Of a stretch of 52,199 bases of DNA, positions 42,379-50,750 are shown in pieces (positions within the stretch are counted from its first letter, which is position 1; each line of letters begins with the position of its first letter). The notes below the pieces were generated by a model. It searched no databases and was not told the origin of the DNA. It was given only the letters and a program-made list of their open reading frames with translations. A program made the position numbers and the translations under genes. This DNA comes from a virus. The stretch spans positions 1-52,199 of the IMG/VR virus record IMGVR_UViG_3300008108_004406. One strand, 5' to 3'.

Positions 42379-44289
42379 ATGAAAACAGTTACAAAGCCTT
42401 GGGGCAAAGAAGAGTGGTTAGAACTCAATGATAGATATTGTTATAAACGCATATACATAAATGCTGGATACAAAACATCTTATCAATATCATAATTTCAA
42501 AAAAGAAACCAATTATATAATTTCCGGTGAAGCAGAGGTATGGTTAGAAAACGATGAGGGAGTTGTTGAAAAGAAAATTATGAAAGCAGGAGATTACTTT
42601 AATGTAACTCCACCAAAAAAGCACAGAGTTATAGCACTTACCGATATAATACTTCAGGAAGTTTCTACACCCGAAGTAGATGATGTAATCAGAATCAATG
42701 ATGAATTCGCTAGAGGAGATGGTAAAATAGAAGGAGAACATCAGACTCCTGCTGTATTAATATTAGCAGCTGGATTAGGAACACGATTGGAAACTCTTAC
42801 AAAAGAAATTAACAAAGCACTTTTACCAATTAACAACCGTGCAATTATATCTCACATAATTGATAAATTTCCAAAAGATTATGAATTTATAGTAGCAATT
42901 GGATACAAAGGTGAATTGGTTAAAGAATATTGTAAATTAGTGTTTCCTAATCATAAATTTACATTTGTCGAAATAGACAATATAGATGGACAAGGTTCTG
43001 GTCCTGGATATTCTACATTAAAGTGTAAGGAATATTTGCAAAGACCTTTTTATATAACAACTTGCGATTGTCTAATCGATTCACCAATGCCACATTTAGA
43101 TGGTAATTGGTTAGGAGTTCAACCAACATCATATCCTGAAAAATATTCTACAATATTATCTGATGGTGATAATATTATAAATTATTCTAATAAAAGCGAA
43201 AGCGGTTTTGATTTGGCATTTATTGGATTGGCGGGAATATGGGATTATAATGTATTTTGGAAGCAGTTGGAATCAAAAACTATTAATGGAGAATTGGTAT
43301 CAGCATTTGAATCGCCATTAGAATATCCAACATTTAAAATTAAAAAACTAAAGTGGTTAGATACCGGCAACTTAGATGATTTAAATAAAACAAAGCAATA
43401 TTTTAACGATGTTCCATTATCATTACAAAAAGATAATAATGAAATAACGTACAAAGAAGGTAATTTATTTATTAAATTTACACCTGATACAAACATATTA
43501 GAAAATAGAATTAAACGAGCTCAATTAATTCAAAATCAAATTCCATCTAACTTTGGATGTGTTTCAAAGTTTATGTATTATAATTGGGAAGATGGTAATA
43601 CGTTGTACACCATTGATAATTTAGAATTGTTTAAAAAATTTTTAAAAACATTAGAAAATAATTTACAAAATATTTCTAATAATTCATTGGAGCACATTCA
43701 TAAATTTTACAAAGATAAAACTTATCAAAGACTTAATAAATTTATAAGTAAAAATGGGGATAAGTATTTTAAACATCCACATAACATAAATGGAGTAGAT
43801 TACCCATCATATGATTCTTTTTTTGGTAATATAAATTTTAGTAAGTTTAATAGTAATACTTTTTATAAAGTGTTTCACGGAGACCTTCAATTTGATAATA
43901 TTATTTATAATTCAAAAAATGATAAATTTACATATATTGATTGGAGAGAATCGTTTGGAGGCTATACTGAATCGGGCGATATATACTATGATTTAGCTAA
44001 ATTATATGGTGGTTCTATAATACCATATAATATGATGAAGGATGAATCTAATATAGATTATGTTGAAGGGGAATATTCGATTAGATATTCATACGATATT
44101 TCGGATAATCTAAATTTATTTAAAAAAGAATTTGAAGATTGGGTCATTAAAGTTGGGTTTGACTTAGATAAAGTAAAACTAATAACTGGCTTAATATTTT
44201 TAAATATGTCGCCATTGCATGATGAGAAGTTTTCAAAAATGTTGTGGTTCAAATCAATAGAAATACTTTATGGGTTTGCAAATAAATAA
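42379..44289 (+). CDS. Three-domain cupin / nucleotidyltransferase / kinase fusion
   Basis: This 636-aa protein has three parts. Residues 1-115 form a cupin like the C-terminal domain of type II mannose-6-phosphate isomerase (TKPWGKEEWLEL, YQYHNFKKETNYIISGEAEV, AGDYFNVTPPKKHRV). Residues about 122-350 form a nucleotidyltransferase with AVLILAAGLGTRLETLTKE and INKALLPI, the sugar-1-phosphate or phosphocholine type. Residues about 360-636 resemble an aminoglycoside/choline kinase: FHGDLQFDNII (H500, D502, N507) and YIDWRE (D521). The kinase and nucleotidyltransferase could phosphorylate and then activate one small molecule to an NDP or CDP derivative. The substrate could be a sugar or a choline-like group. 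It opens the supply operon behind a candidate promoter. Confidence 0.82.
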   Translation: MKTVTKPWGKEEWLELNDRYCYKRIYINAGYKTSYQYHNFKKETNYIISGEAEVWLENDEGVVEKKIMKAGDYFNVTPPKKHRVIALTDIILQEVSTPEVDDVIRINDEFARGDGKIEGEHQTPAVLILAAGLGTRLETLTKEINKALLPINNRAIISHIIDKFPKDYEFIVAIGYKGELVKEYCKLVFPNHKFTFVEIDNIDGQGSGPGYSTLKCKEYLQRPFYITTCDCLIDSPMPHLDGNWLGVQPTSYPEKYSTILSDGDNIINYSNKSESGFDLAFIGLAGIWDYNVFWKQLESKTINGELVSAFESPLEYPTFKIKKLKWLDTGNLDDLNKTKQYFNDVPLSLQKDNNEITYKEGNLFIKFTPDTNILENRIKRAQLIQNQIPSNFGCVSKFMYYNWEDGNTLYTIDNLELFKKFLKTLENNLQNISNNSLEHIHKFYKDKTYQRLNKFISKNGDKYFKHPHNINGVDYPSYDSFFGNINFSKFNSNTFYKVFHGDLQFDNIIYNSKNDKFTYIDWRESFGGYTESGDIYYDLAKLYGGSIIPYNMMKDESNIDYVEGEYSIRYSYDISDNLNLFKKEFEDWVIKVGFDLDKVKLITGLIFLNMSPLHDEKFSKMLWFKSIEILYGFANK

Positions 44290-44911
44290 AGATACAAAAA
44301 TCTTTGGTTCATTTTCAGAAACACCTGGCAACAACGGATGTTTATTTTTTAATGCCGCATTTGAAAAGCATAATATAAATGCAATATATAAATCCTTTTA
44401 TTCGGATAACATAAAAGATACAATTACTTCTGTAAAGCATTTGGGATTTAGTGGATTTGCGTTAAGTATGCCACATAAAATAAATGTAATACCATATCTA
44501 AATCATTTGGATGAAATTTCTCATAAAATAGGAGCGGTTAATACTGTTGTAAATATAAATGGAGAATTGACCGGATTTAATACCGATTTTTTTGGTATTA
44601 TTGATTTTTTTTCGTATATTAACATAGAAAAGAATATAAACATAATTGGTAATGGGGGATTTAGTAAAGCAATTCAATATGCTTGTAAAAAAATGAATAT
44701 TGAATATAAGATAATTAAAAGGGAGGATACCAAAACAATGTTTAATGTTGTAGATGAGATTTTTATAAACGCAACTCCAATTGAATTTGAATCTACACAC
44801 AATAAAATAATAGATTTAAGACCACATACTCATTATGGAAAAATTGTTGCAGAATATCAAGCAAAGCATCAATTCAAATTATATACAGGAATAGAATATG
44901 ATGCTACCTAA
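44270..44911 (+). CDS. Shikimate dehydrogenase-like protein (AroE family)
   Basis: This 213-aa protein overlaps the end of the fusion protein gene by 20 bp. KIFGSFSETPGN and FALSMPHKINVIPYL match the AroE substrate domain (the Lys of SMPHK is the usual catalytic base). IGAVNTVVNINGELTGFNTD carries the catalytic Asp, and INIIGNGGFSKAIQYA is the NADP-binding glycine loop. It is shorter than bacterial AroE (about 270 aa), mainly in the C-terminal part. Since no other shikimate-pathway genes are nearby, it more likely reduces a related keto-acid or keto-sugar for the glycan. Cytoplasmic. Confidence 0.75.
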   Translation: MGLQINKDTKIFGSFSETPGNNGCLFFNAAFEKHNINAIYKSFYSDNIKDTITSVKHLGFSGFALSMPHKINVIPYLNHLDEISHKIGAVNTVVNINGELTGFNTDFFGIIDFFSYINIEKNINIIGNGGFSKAIQYACKKMNIEYKIIKREDTKTMFNVVDEIFINATPIEFESTHNKIIDLRPHTHYGKIVAEYQAKHQFKLYTGIEYDAT

Positions 44912-45839
44912 ATATTACATATGCCCAATGTCTAAAAACATTGTTGATTCCGTTTTGGAATTAAACAATTCAGCATTTGGATTGTTACCAACACGCAGAC
45001 AAATTGATTTTAATAGTGGATATGTAAATGGATGGAATACTAAAAGTTTTTACGAATACGTCAAATCTATAAATCCTAATATAATATTAGAACGTGACCA
45101 TTCCGGCCCATTACAAGGAAGTGTGGAAGATTTTGGGTATGAGACATATACACACGACGCAAACTACTTTGATGTAATACATTTAGACCCTTGGAAATAT
45201 ACTCAAAATCATTTGTTAGGGATAAAAGAAACAGTAGATGCTATAAAATATATACATCATATAAATCCAAATACTAAATTTGAAATCCTTACAGAAGAAG
45301 CTATAAAACCATTTTCGGATAACGAACTAATCAATATTCTACAATATTTAATAACCAATTTGACAAAAGATGAATTTGATAGTATCATATACATTGTAAT
45401 TCAATCAGGAGTTGGATTGGATTTAGTTGGTGGAAAAAATACGGGAATATTTAATTTAGAAAAATTAAAAACACAATCTCTTTTAGTAAAATCATTTGGT
45501 AAAAAAACAAAAGAGCATAATGGAGATTATTTAAGTACACCGGAATTAAAAATACGATTTCAAAATGGGTTGGATTCAATTAATATTGGTCCTGAAATTG
45601 CTCAAATAGAAACACTTACCTATTTAGAACATATGACAAAAACACAAATTGATGAATTTTATGAAATATGTTTAAAATCTATGAAATGGCAGAGATGGGT
45701 GCCGGATGGAAATACTACTTTATCTAAAAAATTACTAATTAAAGTGTGTGGCCATTATTGTTTTGATTTGTACAATATGCCAAAAATAGATAATATAGTT
45801 AAAGAAAATATTAAAAATAAATTAAATCATTTACCATAA
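44898..45839 (+). CDS. KbaZ/GatZ-like class II aldolase-fold protein
   Basis: This is a 313-aa protein whose first 14 bp overlap the AroE-like gene. TRRQIDFNSGYVNGW, NIILERDHSGPLQGS and FDVIHLDPWKYTQ follow the TIM-barrel strand ends of the tagatose-bisphosphate aldolase subunits GatZ/KbaZ (compare the GGDHLGP motif there). In those enzymes the subunit assists a catalytic class II aldolase. No GatY/KbaY partner is seen here, so it may act on its own on a phosphosugar or keto-acid. Another possibility is a related sugar-phosphate epimerase or isomerase. It lies with AroE-like and HAD enzymes, which points to synthesis of an unusual carbohydrate acid. Confidence 0.55.
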   Translation: MMLPKYYICPMSKNIVDSVLELNNSAFGLLPTRRQIDFNSGYVNGWNTKSFYEYVKSINPNIILERDHSGPLQGSVEDFGYETYTHDANYFDVIHLDPWKYTQNHLLGIKETVDAIKYIHHINPNTKFEILTEEAIKPFSDNELINILQYLITNLTKDEFDSIIYIVIQSGVGLDLVGGKNTGIFNLEKLKTQSLLVKSFGKKTKEHNGDYLSTPELKIRFQNGLDSINIGPEIAQIETLTYLEHMTKTQIDEFYEICLKSMKWQRWVPDGNTTLSKKLLIKVCGHYCFDLYNMPKIDNIVKENIKNKLNHLP

Positions 45840-46198
45840 TGGAAAAAATATTTGCTTTTGATTTAGATGATACACTTTGTTACAGACCTAAAGATGTAGA
45901 ACATTTAGGCGGTGATAAATACCACCATTGTAAACCAATACAAGAAATGATTGATATTTCCAATAAATTATATGATGGTGGAAATACCATATATATCTAT
46001 ACCGCAAGAGGTATGAAAACATTTGATGGTGATATTAAAGTTATATATGAACAACTTTATGAGTTAACTTTAAATCATTTAAAAGAATGGGGTGTAAAAC
46101 ATCACGGATTATTTATGGGTAAATTGCATTATGATTTACTTATAGATGATAAGGCTATGGATTTAGAAACAGCTAAAAGGGAATTAATAAAATTATGA
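45839..46198 (+). CDS. HAD-superfamily phosphatase of the capsule-synthesis type
   Basis: This 119-aa protein shares its first base with the preceding stop (TAATG). FAFDLDDTLCYRP carries the nucleophile and acid Asp (D8, D10, with T12). YIYTARGMKTFDGD is motif II, with the Thr before Ala-Arg, and LLIDDKAMDLE is motif IV. The size and layout match small HAD phosphatases from capsule clusters that dephosphorylate sugar phosphates. It could follow the aldolase-like enzyme or precede the kinase. The next gene starts by an ATGA overlap. Confidence 0.85.
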   Translation: MEKIFAFDLDDTLCYRPKDVEHLGGDKYHHCKPIQEMIDISNKLYDGGNTIYIYTARGMKTFDGDIKVIYEQLYELTLNHLKEWGVKHHGLFMGKLHYDLLIDDKAMDLETAKRELIKL

Positions 46199-47160
46199 AA
46201 ATATTAATCACAGGCGGCGCCGGTTATTTGGGTTCGGTTATTGTAGACAAGATGTTGAAAGCCGGATATGAAGTAGTTGTATTGGATAAGTTATTGTTTA
46301 ACCAAACATCGCTACTTCAATATACATCTAATTCAAATTTTAAATTTATCTATGGAGATGTTCGTAATGAAACATTATTAGAAGAACTTTGTATAGAAGC
46401 AGATGTTATAATACCATTGGCGGCAATAGTAGGATTCCCCGCATGTGCGGCTGACCCTCAATTGGCAAATGAAATAAATTTTAAACAAATCTTTAATATT
46501 GTAAGATTTGCAAAAGATAAAAAAATATTGTACCCAAATACTAATAGTGGGTATGGTATTGGTGTAGGGCAAACCGAATGTACCGAAGAATCGCCATTAA
46601 ATCCTATATCGGTTTATGGTAATACCAAATGTGCAGCAGAAAATTTCCTTAGAGCAAATACATCAGCGATTACATTTAGATTAGCAACTGTATTTGGTGT
46701 ATCATCTCGTATGAGAACCGATTTATTAGTAAACGATTTTGTTTATAAAGCAATTACGGATAAATACATCGTTGTGTTTGAAAAGAACTTTAAAAGAAAT
46801 TTTATCCACATAGAAGATGTAGCATCGGCATTTCTTTTTATGTTAGAAAACTATGAACAATATAAAGGTGAAGTTTTCAATGTTGGGTTAAGCTCTGCCA
46901 ATTTATCAAAGCAAGAATTGTTGGAAAAGATACAATCTCATGTAAAGGATTTTGCGGTATCATATAACGATTATTATGAGGACCCCGATAAAAGAGATTA
47001 TATCGTATCAAACGCTAAAATAGAAGCGACTGGGTGGGTGCCACATTGGGGATTGGATAAAGGTATTAAACAATTAATTCAGGGATATCAAATGATAGTT
47101 CCTAAAATGGGAGCAGAATTTAGAAACGGATTTCCTTTAGGATACGCAAATAGAACATAA
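46195..47160 (+). CDS. NAD-dependent sugar epimerase/dehydratase (extended SDR)
   Basis: This is a 321-aa protein of full family length. ITGGAGYLGSVIVDKML is the Rossmann NAD loop. IIPLAAIVGFPACAADP and YPNTNSGYG are the next conserved strands, and VYGNTKCAAE carries the YxxxK catalytic pair (Tyr and Lys). FRLATVFGVS and RNFIHIEDVASAFLF close the substrate site. It acts on a nucleotide-sugar in the cytoplasm. The likely product is an epimerised or dehydrated sugar passed to the RmlC-like protein whose gene starts 1 bp later. Confidence 0.88.
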   Translation: MKILITGGAGYLGSVIVDKMLKAGYEVVVLDKLLFNQTSLLQYTSNSNFKFIYGDVRNETLLEELCIEADVIIPLAAIVGFPACAADPQLANEINFKQIFNIVRFAKDKKILYPNTNSGYGIGVGQTECTEESPLNPISVYGNTKCAAENFLRANTSAITFRLATVFGVSSRMRTDLLVNDFVYKAITDKYIVVFEKNFKRNFIHIEDVASAFLFMLENYEQYKGEVFNVGLSSANLSKQELLEKIQSHVKDFAVSYNDYYEDPDKRDYIVSNAKIEATGWVPHWGLDKGIKQLIQGYQMIVPKMGAEFRNGFPLGYANRT

Positions 47161-47161
47161 T

Positions 47162-47707
47162 ATGAGTTATAAAGACAAAAAATGGAATGATATAGATGTA
47201 TCATTTCTAAAACCATTTGGAAACGATGTTCCAATATTTTCACCATCAGTATATAGAGAGTATAGAGGTGAGATATGGACAACGTATCATTCTGAAGAAC
47301 ACCCCGTTCATAATTTTATGCATGGAGATTTAAAAGTACATGGTAGATTTTCAAAATCATATAAAGGTGTATTAAGAGGATTGCATTGGGATAATAAGAC
47401 TTGGAAAATGGTTCAAGCATTAGTAGGTGATATATTTTTAGTAGTGTTGGACGTTAGACAAGAGTCACCAACATATGGCGATTGGAACTCATATCTACTT
47501 ACTGAAAAATCAAGAGACCAAATTTTAGTTCCACCTGGGTTTGCAAATGGACACTATGCATTAACGGATTGTGTATTTCATTATAATTTATTTTATGAAG
47601 GAGATTTCGTTGAAGAAAATGCACAAGGCGTAGTTAAGTGGAATGACCCGGAATTTCAAATAGAATGGCCAACAGATTCTCCAATATTACAAAAAAGAGA
47701 TAGATGA
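47162..47707 (+). CDS. RmlC-like dTDP-4-keto-sugar 3,5-epimerase
   Basis: This is a 181-aa cupin of the dTDP-4-dehydrorhamnose 3,5-epimerase family. The diagnostic parts are SKSYKGVLRGLHWDNKTWKM (the conserved RGLH), DIFLVVLDVRQESPTYGDW, VPPGFANGHYALTD and VVKWNDPEFQIEWP. The His of RGLH and a Tyr further on are the usual catalytic residues. It would epimerise a 4-keto-hexose linked to a nucleotide, typically on the way to L-rhamnose or related sugars. No RmlA, RmlB or RmlD is certain here, although the SDR genes beside it could fill such roles. The stop overlaps the next start (ATGA). Confidence 0.88.
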   Translation: MSYKDKKWNDIDVSFLKPFGNDVPIFSPSVYREYRGEIWTTYHSEEHPVHNFMHGDLKVHGRFSKSYKGVLRGLHWDNKTWKMVQALVGDIFLVVLDVRQESPTYGDWNSYLLTEKSRDQILVPPGFANGHYALTDCVFHYNLFYEGDFVEENAQGVVKWNDPEFQIEWPTDSPILQKRDR

Positions 47708-48333
47708 TAAAAAATTTAGAACAATATCCAATTGTTAGGGATATCGATTGGACGGTAGAAAAATTAATAGCGTTTGAACAAAGTATAGTTGATATTTGGG
47801 AAGGCGGCAAAATAAGAGGACCCGTGCATTTATCAAATGGAAATGAATCACAATTAATTGAAGTTTTCAAAAGAATTAAAGAAACCGATTGGGTATTCTC
47901 AACTTGGCGTTCTCACTATCATTGGGTATTAAGTGGGTTATCAGCTGACTATGCTACCGAAGTAATAAAAGAAGGTAAATCAATTACAATGTGTGACCAC
48001 GATAATCGATTTTATGCATCAGCTATTGTGGGTGGAACTCTACCGATTGCATTGGGAGTAGCATCCGCTATTAAGAAAGATGGAGGAGATGATAAGGTGT
48101 GGGTATTTGTTGGGGATATGAGTTTTGAAAGTGGTATATTCTATGAAGTTCATAAGTATGCCAGACGATTTGACTTACCATTATATTTTGTAGTTGAAGA
48201 TAACGGAGTATCTACATACACACCAACTGAAGCAACGTGGAATGGGAAAAGAGAAGTTCCTGAAGATGTTATTTGGTATGATTATAAATCAAAATATCCG
48301 CATTATGGAAGCGGCAAATGGATTGCATTTTAA
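47704..48333 (+). CDS. TPP-dependent dehydrogenase E1 alpha-like subunit
   Basis: This is a 209-aa protein with the TPP-binding motif of the E1 alpha family: VFVGDMSFESGIFYEVHKYA (GDM in place of GDG), then FVVEDNGVSTYTP with the DN pair about 30 residues later. Upstream, STWRSHYHWVLSGL and YASAIVGGTLPIALGVASAI are typical of the alpha subunit. It is short compared with bacterial E1 alpha (about 320 aa) but ends naturally (GSGKWIAF). Its partner, the beta subunit, is encoded at 50064. In a glycan cluster the pair could transfer a two-carbon (acetyl-type) unit to a keto-sugar, as proposed for branched sugars. Confidence 0.82.
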   Translation: MIKNLEQYPIVRDIDWTVEKLIAFEQSIVDIWEGGKIRGPVHLSNGNESQLIEVFKRIKETDWVFSTWRSHYHWVLSGLSADYATEVIKEGKSITMCDHDNRFYASAIVGGTLPIALGVASAIKKDGGDDKVWVFVGDMSFESGIFYEVHKYARRFDLPLYFVVEDNGVSTYTPTEATWNGKREVPEDVIWYDYKSKYPHYGSGKWIAF

Positions 48334-48334
48334 T

Positions 48335-48832
48335 ATGAAAAAAGTTTTAATAACAGGATGTAGTGGATTAGTAGGAATCCATTTAGTAAAAAAGTGTTTA
48401 GAAAAAGGATACGAAGTTATTGGCGCAGATATCAGATATTCCGATAACTTGCCAATATCCGATAGATTTACTTTTTATGAATTGGACTTAACCAATGAAG
48501 AAAATGTAAAGAATTTATTTTTTTATGAATCTCCGGATGTTGTATTAAATGCGTTTGGTGTCAAAGGTTCTCCTATGAGGGCAAAAAATCAACCAGTTGA
48601 TTTCCTATACCCATCATTTAAAATTAATACTGAAATTATTAATCAATGTGCTAAACATAATATTTGGTTAATATTTGTAAGTTCGGTTGGAGTATATGCA
48701 CCTGCGGAAAAATTTGTAGAAGATAGTGTATGGAAAACTTTACCATCGGAAGCAGATTGGTTTCCGGCTTGGAGTAAACGAATGGGAGAATTGCTATTTT
48801 TATGCAGGAGATGTAGCAGATGCAATTATTGA
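48335..48832 (+). pseudogene. SDR sugar epimerase, N-terminal part, internal deletion
   Basis: ATG 48335 starts a protein KKVLITGCSGLVGIHLVKKC with a normal NAD-binding loop, continuing DVVLNAFGVKG and IWLIFVSSVGVYAP to FPAWSKRMGELL. The frame then runs through a dozen unrelated codons to a stop. The continuation (YAGDVADAIIELYE) follows at once in another frame. About 80-90 residues that normally lie between these two motifs are missing, so this is an internal deletion with a frame change near 48795. The usual Tyr four residues before Lys is not found either. The gene is probably inactive. Confidence 0.62.
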
Positions 48833-49085
48833 ATTATATGAAAGAAATTATCATATAACTATAAATTTTGGTTGTGGTGAAGAAGTTACAATTAAAGAAA
48901 TTATAGAAACCATTGTAGAAATCAGCGGAAAATCAATTTTAATAAAATGGGATACTTCTAAACCCAACGGGGATAAACGAAGACAAATGGATATTACAAA
49001 TCAAACTTATTATAATATTTTACCAAAAATGGGTATAAAAGAAGGAATCAAAAAAACATATAAATTTTATGAAGAAAATAGATAA
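48726..49085 (+). pseudogene. SDR sugar epimerase, C-terminal part
   Basis: The meaningful part starts at about 48792 with YFYAGDVADAIIELYERNY and goes on HITINFGCGEEVTIKEIIET to the natural stop. This is the C-terminal substrate-binding region of an extended SDR. The 20 or so residues encoded between ATG 48726 and the junction are out-of-frame translation of the N-terminal part. It lacks the NAD domain and cannot work alone. The end overlaps the next SDR gene by 17 bp. Confidence 0.62.
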
Positions 49086-50064
49086 GGTATTAGTTACAGG
49101 AGCTAGTGGATTCATTGGTTCGCGTTTACTAAAAATGCTAATAGAAAATGGATACACAAATGTTAGAGCAGTTACACATAAACGTAATTTAACTAATGAT
49201 ATACCAAACGTAGAAGGTAATTTTGAACATTTTAAAGGCGATTTAACGGATGCTGAATTTTGTAAATTGGTATCAACCGATGTAGATGTTGTGTTCCATT
49301 GTGCAGCAAATACCACAAATGCATTAGATACGAAGGTAAACCCACTATTACATGTTACTCAAAATGTAGAAATGAATGTAAATTTAATGGAACAATGTTG
49401 GAAAAATAATGTTCGTAAATTTATGTTTATATCATCAAATACAGTTTATCCAAATATAGGAAGTGAATATTGTGTAGAAGAAATGGAAGTACAAACTCCA
49501 AATATCTATCCGGCTTATAAAGCAGTTGGTAATATGAAACGTTATGGTGAAACCCTTTGTGATTTTTTATCAAATCATATTCACAATCCAATGCAATGTG
49601 TAATTATTAGACCTTCAAACGCATTTGGTCCAAATGATAAATACGATTTTGAAAAATGCCACGTTACTCCTGCAAACATTCGTAAAGTAGCAGATGGTTT
49701 AAATCCAATCCCAGTTTGGGGTGATGGAACGGAAGTAAGAGATATTATTCACGTTGATGATATGGTTAGTGGATTCATATGTGTTGCAGAGAATGTTGAC
49801 AAATATGATATTTACAATGTTTGCTATGGAAGTGGATACACTGTTAATGAGGTTTTGGATACCATTAAAGAGATTGAAGGTAATAATAATCCAATTGAGT
49901 ATGTAAGTAATAAAGCACCAATGATTCCAGTCAGATTATTATCTAATAGAAGATTAAAGAAGTTGGGATGGAAACCTAAATACGATTTAAAAAGCGGATT
50001 GGAAGATGCACTAAATTGGTACAAAACAAATAAACATTTATTTAACCCAAATTCAAAACCATAA
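49069..50064 (+). CDS. NAD-dependent nucleotide-sugar epimerase (extended SDR)
   Basis: This is a 331-aa protein of full length. VLVTGASGFIGSRLLKMLIE is the NAD loop. VVFHCAANTTNALD and KFMFISSNTVYPN are the central strands, and IYPAYKAVGNMKRYGE holds a YxxxK pair (YPAYK), with a second Lys in NMKRYGE that may take the role. IIRPSNAFGPNDKYD and VRDIIHVDDMVSGFI complete the pattern. The order is typical of GDP-4-keto-6-deoxy-sugar reductases and UDP-sugar 4-epimerases; the substrate cannot be told. It may have replaced the damaged SDR gene beside it. It shares one base with the next start (TAATG). Confidence 0.85.
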   Translation: MKKIDKVLVTGASGFIGSRLLKMLIENGYTNVRAVTHKRNLTNDIPNVEGNFEHFKGDLTDAEFCKLVSTDVDVVFHCAANTTNALDTKVNPLLHVTQNVEMNVNLMEQCWKNNVRKFMFISSNTVYPNIGSEYCVEEMEVQTPNIYPAYKAVGNMKRYGETLCDFLSNHIHNPMQCVIIRPSNAFGPNDKYDFEKCHVTPANIRKVADGLNPIPVWGDGTEVRDIIHVDDMVSGFICVAENVDKYDIYNVCYGSGYTVNEVLDTIKEIEGNNNPIEYVSNKAPMIPVRLLSNRRLKKLGWKPKYDLKSGLEDALNWYKTNKHLFNPNSKP

Positions 50065-50606
50065 TGAGTCAACCAGAATACACTCCATATAAAGATGCAC
50101 TTTCAAATTCAATGAAAGTTTTAGGAGAAAAAGATGATGTTATATTTATAGGACAACAAATAGTTTATGCCGGAAATCCAATGAGTACCACATTGGGCGA
50201 TGTGCCAAAAGAAAAGATGGTAGAATTGCCTGTAATGGAAGAAACTCAAATGGGTATGAGTTTGGGAATGGCTATGGCTGGAAAGACTGTTGTAACATTC
50301 TATCCTCGTTGGGATTTTATAATATGTGCGACAAATCAGTTAATAAATCATATCGATAAGTATGAATTAATGACGGGTAAAAAAGCAAATATTTTAATTA
50401 GATTAGGAAAAGGTTCTGATAAACCATTAGACCCTGGTCACCAACATAAAGGAAATTATTTTGAAGAATTTAAATCAATGTGTAAAAATATACAATTTCA
50501 TAATTTAAAAGATTGGAAAGATATTGAAACAGCTTACATAAACGCTTACAAAAATGGCGGAGTACATTGTTTAATAGAATATCCTGAATTGTATTATAAA
50601 AACTAA
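50064..50606 (+). CDS. TPP-dependent dehydrogenase E1 beta-like (pyrimidine-domain) subunit
   Basis: This is a 180-aa protein that resembles the pyrimidine-binding domain of E1 beta subunits. YKDALSNSMKVLGEKDDVIF opens it, VELPVMEETQMGMSLGMAMA carries the conserved Glu that activates TPP, and VVTFYPRWDFIICATNQLIN follows. The C-terminal transketolase domain of normal E1 beta (about 325 aa) is missing, so this is a minimal subunit that fits the equally short alpha subunit at 47704. The two genes are separated by two SDR loci, one of them broken. Together they should form one TPP site at the interface. Confidence 0.78.
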   Translation: MSQPEYTPYKDALSNSMKVLGEKDDVIFIGQQIVYAGNPMSTTLGDVPKEKMVELPVMEETQMGMSLGMAMAGKTVVTFYPRWDFIICATNQLINHIDKYELMTGKKANILIRLGKGSDKPLDPGHQHKGNYFEEFKSMCKNIQFHNLKDWKDIETAYINAYKNGGVHCLIEYPELYYKN

Positions 50607-50610
50607 TATT

Positions 50611-50736
50611 ATGAAAAATTGGCCTATCATTTCTTTTTTCGTAAAACTATGGGAAGAAAGACAAAAGCAAAAAAGATTCAAAAAAAAGTTAGAGGAACTT
50701 AAAAAAAGAGACCCATTTGTTTATAAAAGTTTCTAA
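50611..50736 (+). CDS. Small basic protein, 41 aa
   Basis: ATG 50611 to TAA 50734-50736 encodes MKNWPIISFFVKLWEERQKQ, then a Lys/Arg-rich helix (KRFKKKLEELKKRD) and PFVYKSF. It starts 4 bp after the E1 beta stop, with the usual AT-rich start context. A hydrophobic N-terminal stretch (about 5-13) followed by a strongly basic helix could sit at a membrane or bind nucleic acid. No family is recognised. The good spacing and length argue for a real gene, but a 41-codon ORF can be chance. Confidence 0.5.
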   Translation: MKNWPIISFFVKLWEERQKQKRFKKKLEELKKRDPFVYKSF

Positions 50737-50750
50737 TCTTTTATAAAAAG

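Noticed and set aside
22599-50606. The glycan island as bacterial chromosome rather than phage
   Set aside because: It is bounded on both sides by phage-type genes on the same strand, with the same AT-rich composition and start contexts, and is joined to the tail-fibre gene by an ATGA overlap.
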